A stretch of 6,513 nucleotides of DNA from Candidatus Borrarchaeota archaeon (GTDB taxonomy: Archaea; Asgardarchaeota; Sifarchaeia; Borrarchaeales; Borrarchaeaceae), in the NCBI GenBank assembly GCA_016840645.1, contig JAEORY010000225.1:1-6513 (forward strand). The letters are read 5' to 3'. Shown here piece after piece: positions 5,231 through 6,513 of this stretch (position 1 is its first letter; each line of letters begins with the position of its first letter). The position numbers and the translations under genes are program-made. Below the pieces are notes generated by a model. It was given only the letters and a program-made list of their open reading frames with translations. It had not been told where the DNA came from and ran no database searches.

Positions 5231-6513
5231 AAATCCGAAGGTCATATTCATCGGGCAAGCTCCTGGTAAAGATGAAGATGAACAAGGGAAATGCTTTGTC
5301 GGACAGGCTGGACAATTACTTCACAAATATCTTGAGAAATATAAGATACAAGATTACAGGCTTACCAATACTGTTAGATGCTATCCTCCAAACGATAAAA
5401 AGCCTCTTAAAGCACATATAGAAGCATGCAAATTTTACTTAGAAATGGAATTGGAGAAATATCCGTGCGATATCATAGTTCCGCTTGGTGGAGTTGCCTT
5501 ACAAATATTTTTACCTAACGAAAAAATAAGCGATGTAGGCGGAAAGCCAATAAAAGTAGATGGTGGTACTATATTTCCTGTACTACACCCATCTGCTCCA
5601 GTACATGTGCCAAGAAAACGTGGTGAATTTGAATCACAAATGAAAGCTCTTGGCGCATTTATAAATAATGAAAATTTGAACGTACGAAAACCGGATTATG
5701 CAACTGTTGATAACTGTCCGTATGAATTTGCACAGTTAGAACCAACAGTATTTGCATTCGATTTTGAAACAACGGGACTAAATCCAAGTAGGGATAATTT
5801 ACGATGTGTGTCATTTTCAGATGTAGTTGGGACTTCATTGTGTATTAAGGATGTTAAAACAATACCATTGCCGTTTTGGCATCATCACGGATTTATAGCC
5901 CATAATGCTAAATTTGAGTGGCATTTTTGCAGGGAAAAGGTAGGATTTGAACCGGATATCATTGGAGATACGAAGATGGCTCATCTATTGTTACACGAGG
6001 AGGAGAATAATCATTTAGATCTTTTATCCCAGATATATACTACATTGGGAGGATTTAAAGATGAGTCAGAGAAATGGTTACGTGCAAATAATAATGATTG
6101 GCGTAATATGCCGATTGAAATTCTTATGAGAAGAAATTGTGGAGATTCGGATGCTACACTTAGAATACATATTATACTTGAGAAAGAATTAGAAGAACAG
6201 GGACTCACTTGGTTGTATAATAATATATCAGTTCCGTCACAGTGGGTAGCTTCAAGGATAGAACATCGTGGTATGTACGTAAATACTAATATTCTGGATA
6301 AAGTTAAGAACGAAGAAATGGAGAAATCCAATAATATAAAATCAAATATATGTTCACAGTACAATTTGGATGATATAAATTTCAGATCTCCTAAACAAAT
6401 AAAACATTTAATATTTGAATTGATGGGTATGCCAGTTGTTCGTAAGAATAAAAAATCGGGTGAACCTAGTACGGACGAAGAAGCTTTAGAAACTATGATA
6501 TCTAAATTAAATA
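5145..6513 (+). CDS. Uracil-DNA glycosylase-like domain fused to family A DNA polymerase with 3'-5' exonuclease, 3' partial
   Basis: One open frame gives 456 residues and runs off the window. Residues 1-175 match family-4 uracil-DNA glycosylases: C9-x2-C12, then C79 and C95, spaced like the four [4Fe-4S] ligands; GQAPGKDEDEQGKCFVGQAG at 37-56; TNTVRCYPP at 74-82; IIVPLGG near 107-113; and HPS at 148-150. Residues 203-345 form a DnaQ-like proofreading exonuclease: D206 and E208 in FDFETTG (Exo I), HNAKFEWHF at 253-261 (Exo II), and D334 in NCGDSDATLR (Exo III). From residue 363 the pattern is that of the family A polymerase thumb, with FRSPKQIKHLIFELMGMP at 413-430 and then GEPSTDEEAL. The catalytic polymerase motifs lie beyond the window. 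As I recall, phage SPO1 polymerase has the same layout. Oddities are GQAPG instead of GEAPG, and Glu and Arg at positions usually Asp (Exo II) and Tyr (Exo III). ATG 5145 is chosen because of its binding site and the Fe-S cysteines it includes; it overlaps the upstream gene by 86 nt. Confidence 0.92.
   Translation, partial: MPKKLNEKCDRCDLSNTCKNCCIGGRGSENPKVIFIGQAPGKDEDEQGKCFVGQAGQLLHKYLEKYKIQDYRLTNTVRCYPPNDKKPLKAHIEACKFYLEMELEKYPCDIIVPLGGVALQIFLPNEKISDVGGKPIKVDGGTIFPVLHPSAPVHVPRKRGEFESQMKALGAFINNENLNVRKPDYATVDNCPYEFAQLEPTVFAFDFETTGLNPSRDNLRCVSFSDVVGTSLCIKDVKTIPLPFWHHHGFIAHNAKFEWHFCREKVGFEPDIIGDTKMAHLLLHEEENNHLDLLSQIYTTLGGFKDESEKWLRANNNDWRNMPIEILMRRNCGDSDATLRIHIILEKELEEQGLTWLYNNISVPSQWVASRIEHRGMYVNTNILDKVKNEEMEKSNNIKSNICSQYNLDDINFRSPKQIKHLIFELMGMPVVRKNKKSGEPSTDEEALETMISKLN

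Noticed and set aside
5212..5421. 69-residue + strand frame starting at TTG 5212
   Set aside because: It lies wholly within the glycosylase-polymerase gene in another frame, has a rare start and shows no family motifs.
6011..6364. 117-residue minus-strand frame under the polymerase gene
   Set aside because: It is opposite a strongly conserved exonuclease/polymerase sequence and has no recognisable motifs.

Overview
The window looks like part of an AT-rich tailed double-stranded DNA phage genome, or a prophage. Every convincing gene is on the + strand. Genes are tightly packed, several overlap, and most starts follow a strong AGGAG-type ribosome binding site. I see no rRNA, tRNA, CRISPR array, transposon or integrase. 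The sequence does not identify the host.

Left part (1 to about 2973), virion and lysis genes. The window opens inside a large protein whose visible 501 residues match the C-terminal part of phage large polyvalent proteins of the LPD38 type. It overlaps by 4 nt a small cysteine peptidase or amidase of the TIGR02594 (CHAP-like) type. Next come two small, beta-rich proteins of unknown function that share a recurring hairpin motif, and a 46-residue, very basic protein. A perfect 8+8 bp dyad lies between the two beta-rich genes.

Junction (2974 to 3086). This short AT-rich intergenic stretch ends in a strong rho-independent terminator (3031-3073). The terminator finishes only 13 nt before the next start codon and separates the structural module from the replication module.

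Right part (3087 to the end), DNA replication and recombination genes. In order: a RecB/Cas4-like PD-(D/E)XK nuclease with four cysteines placed as for an iron-sulfur cluster; a 75-residue Cys-rich putative zinc protein; a second PD-(D/E)XK nuclease resembling Holliday junction resolvases; a helix-turn-helix protein resembling sigma region 4; and a large gene that runs off the right edge. The last four genes overlap one another by 17, 40 and 86 nt, which suggests one translationally coupled operon.

The most notable gene is the last. One uninterrupted frame from 5145 encodes an N-terminal family-4-like uracil-DNA glycosylase domain with four Fe-S cysteines, then a 3'-5' exonuclease domain, then the start of a family A DNA polymerase. 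As I recall, the phage SPO1 DNA polymerase has a comparable layout, so the architecture has a precedent. Here, however, the usual glycosylase motif GEAPG reads GQAPG, and the exonuclease has substitutions at two conserved positions. The glycosylase-like domain may therefore recognise uracil or another base, or support processivity, rather than excise uracil. No gene-free stretch exceeds 300 bases.
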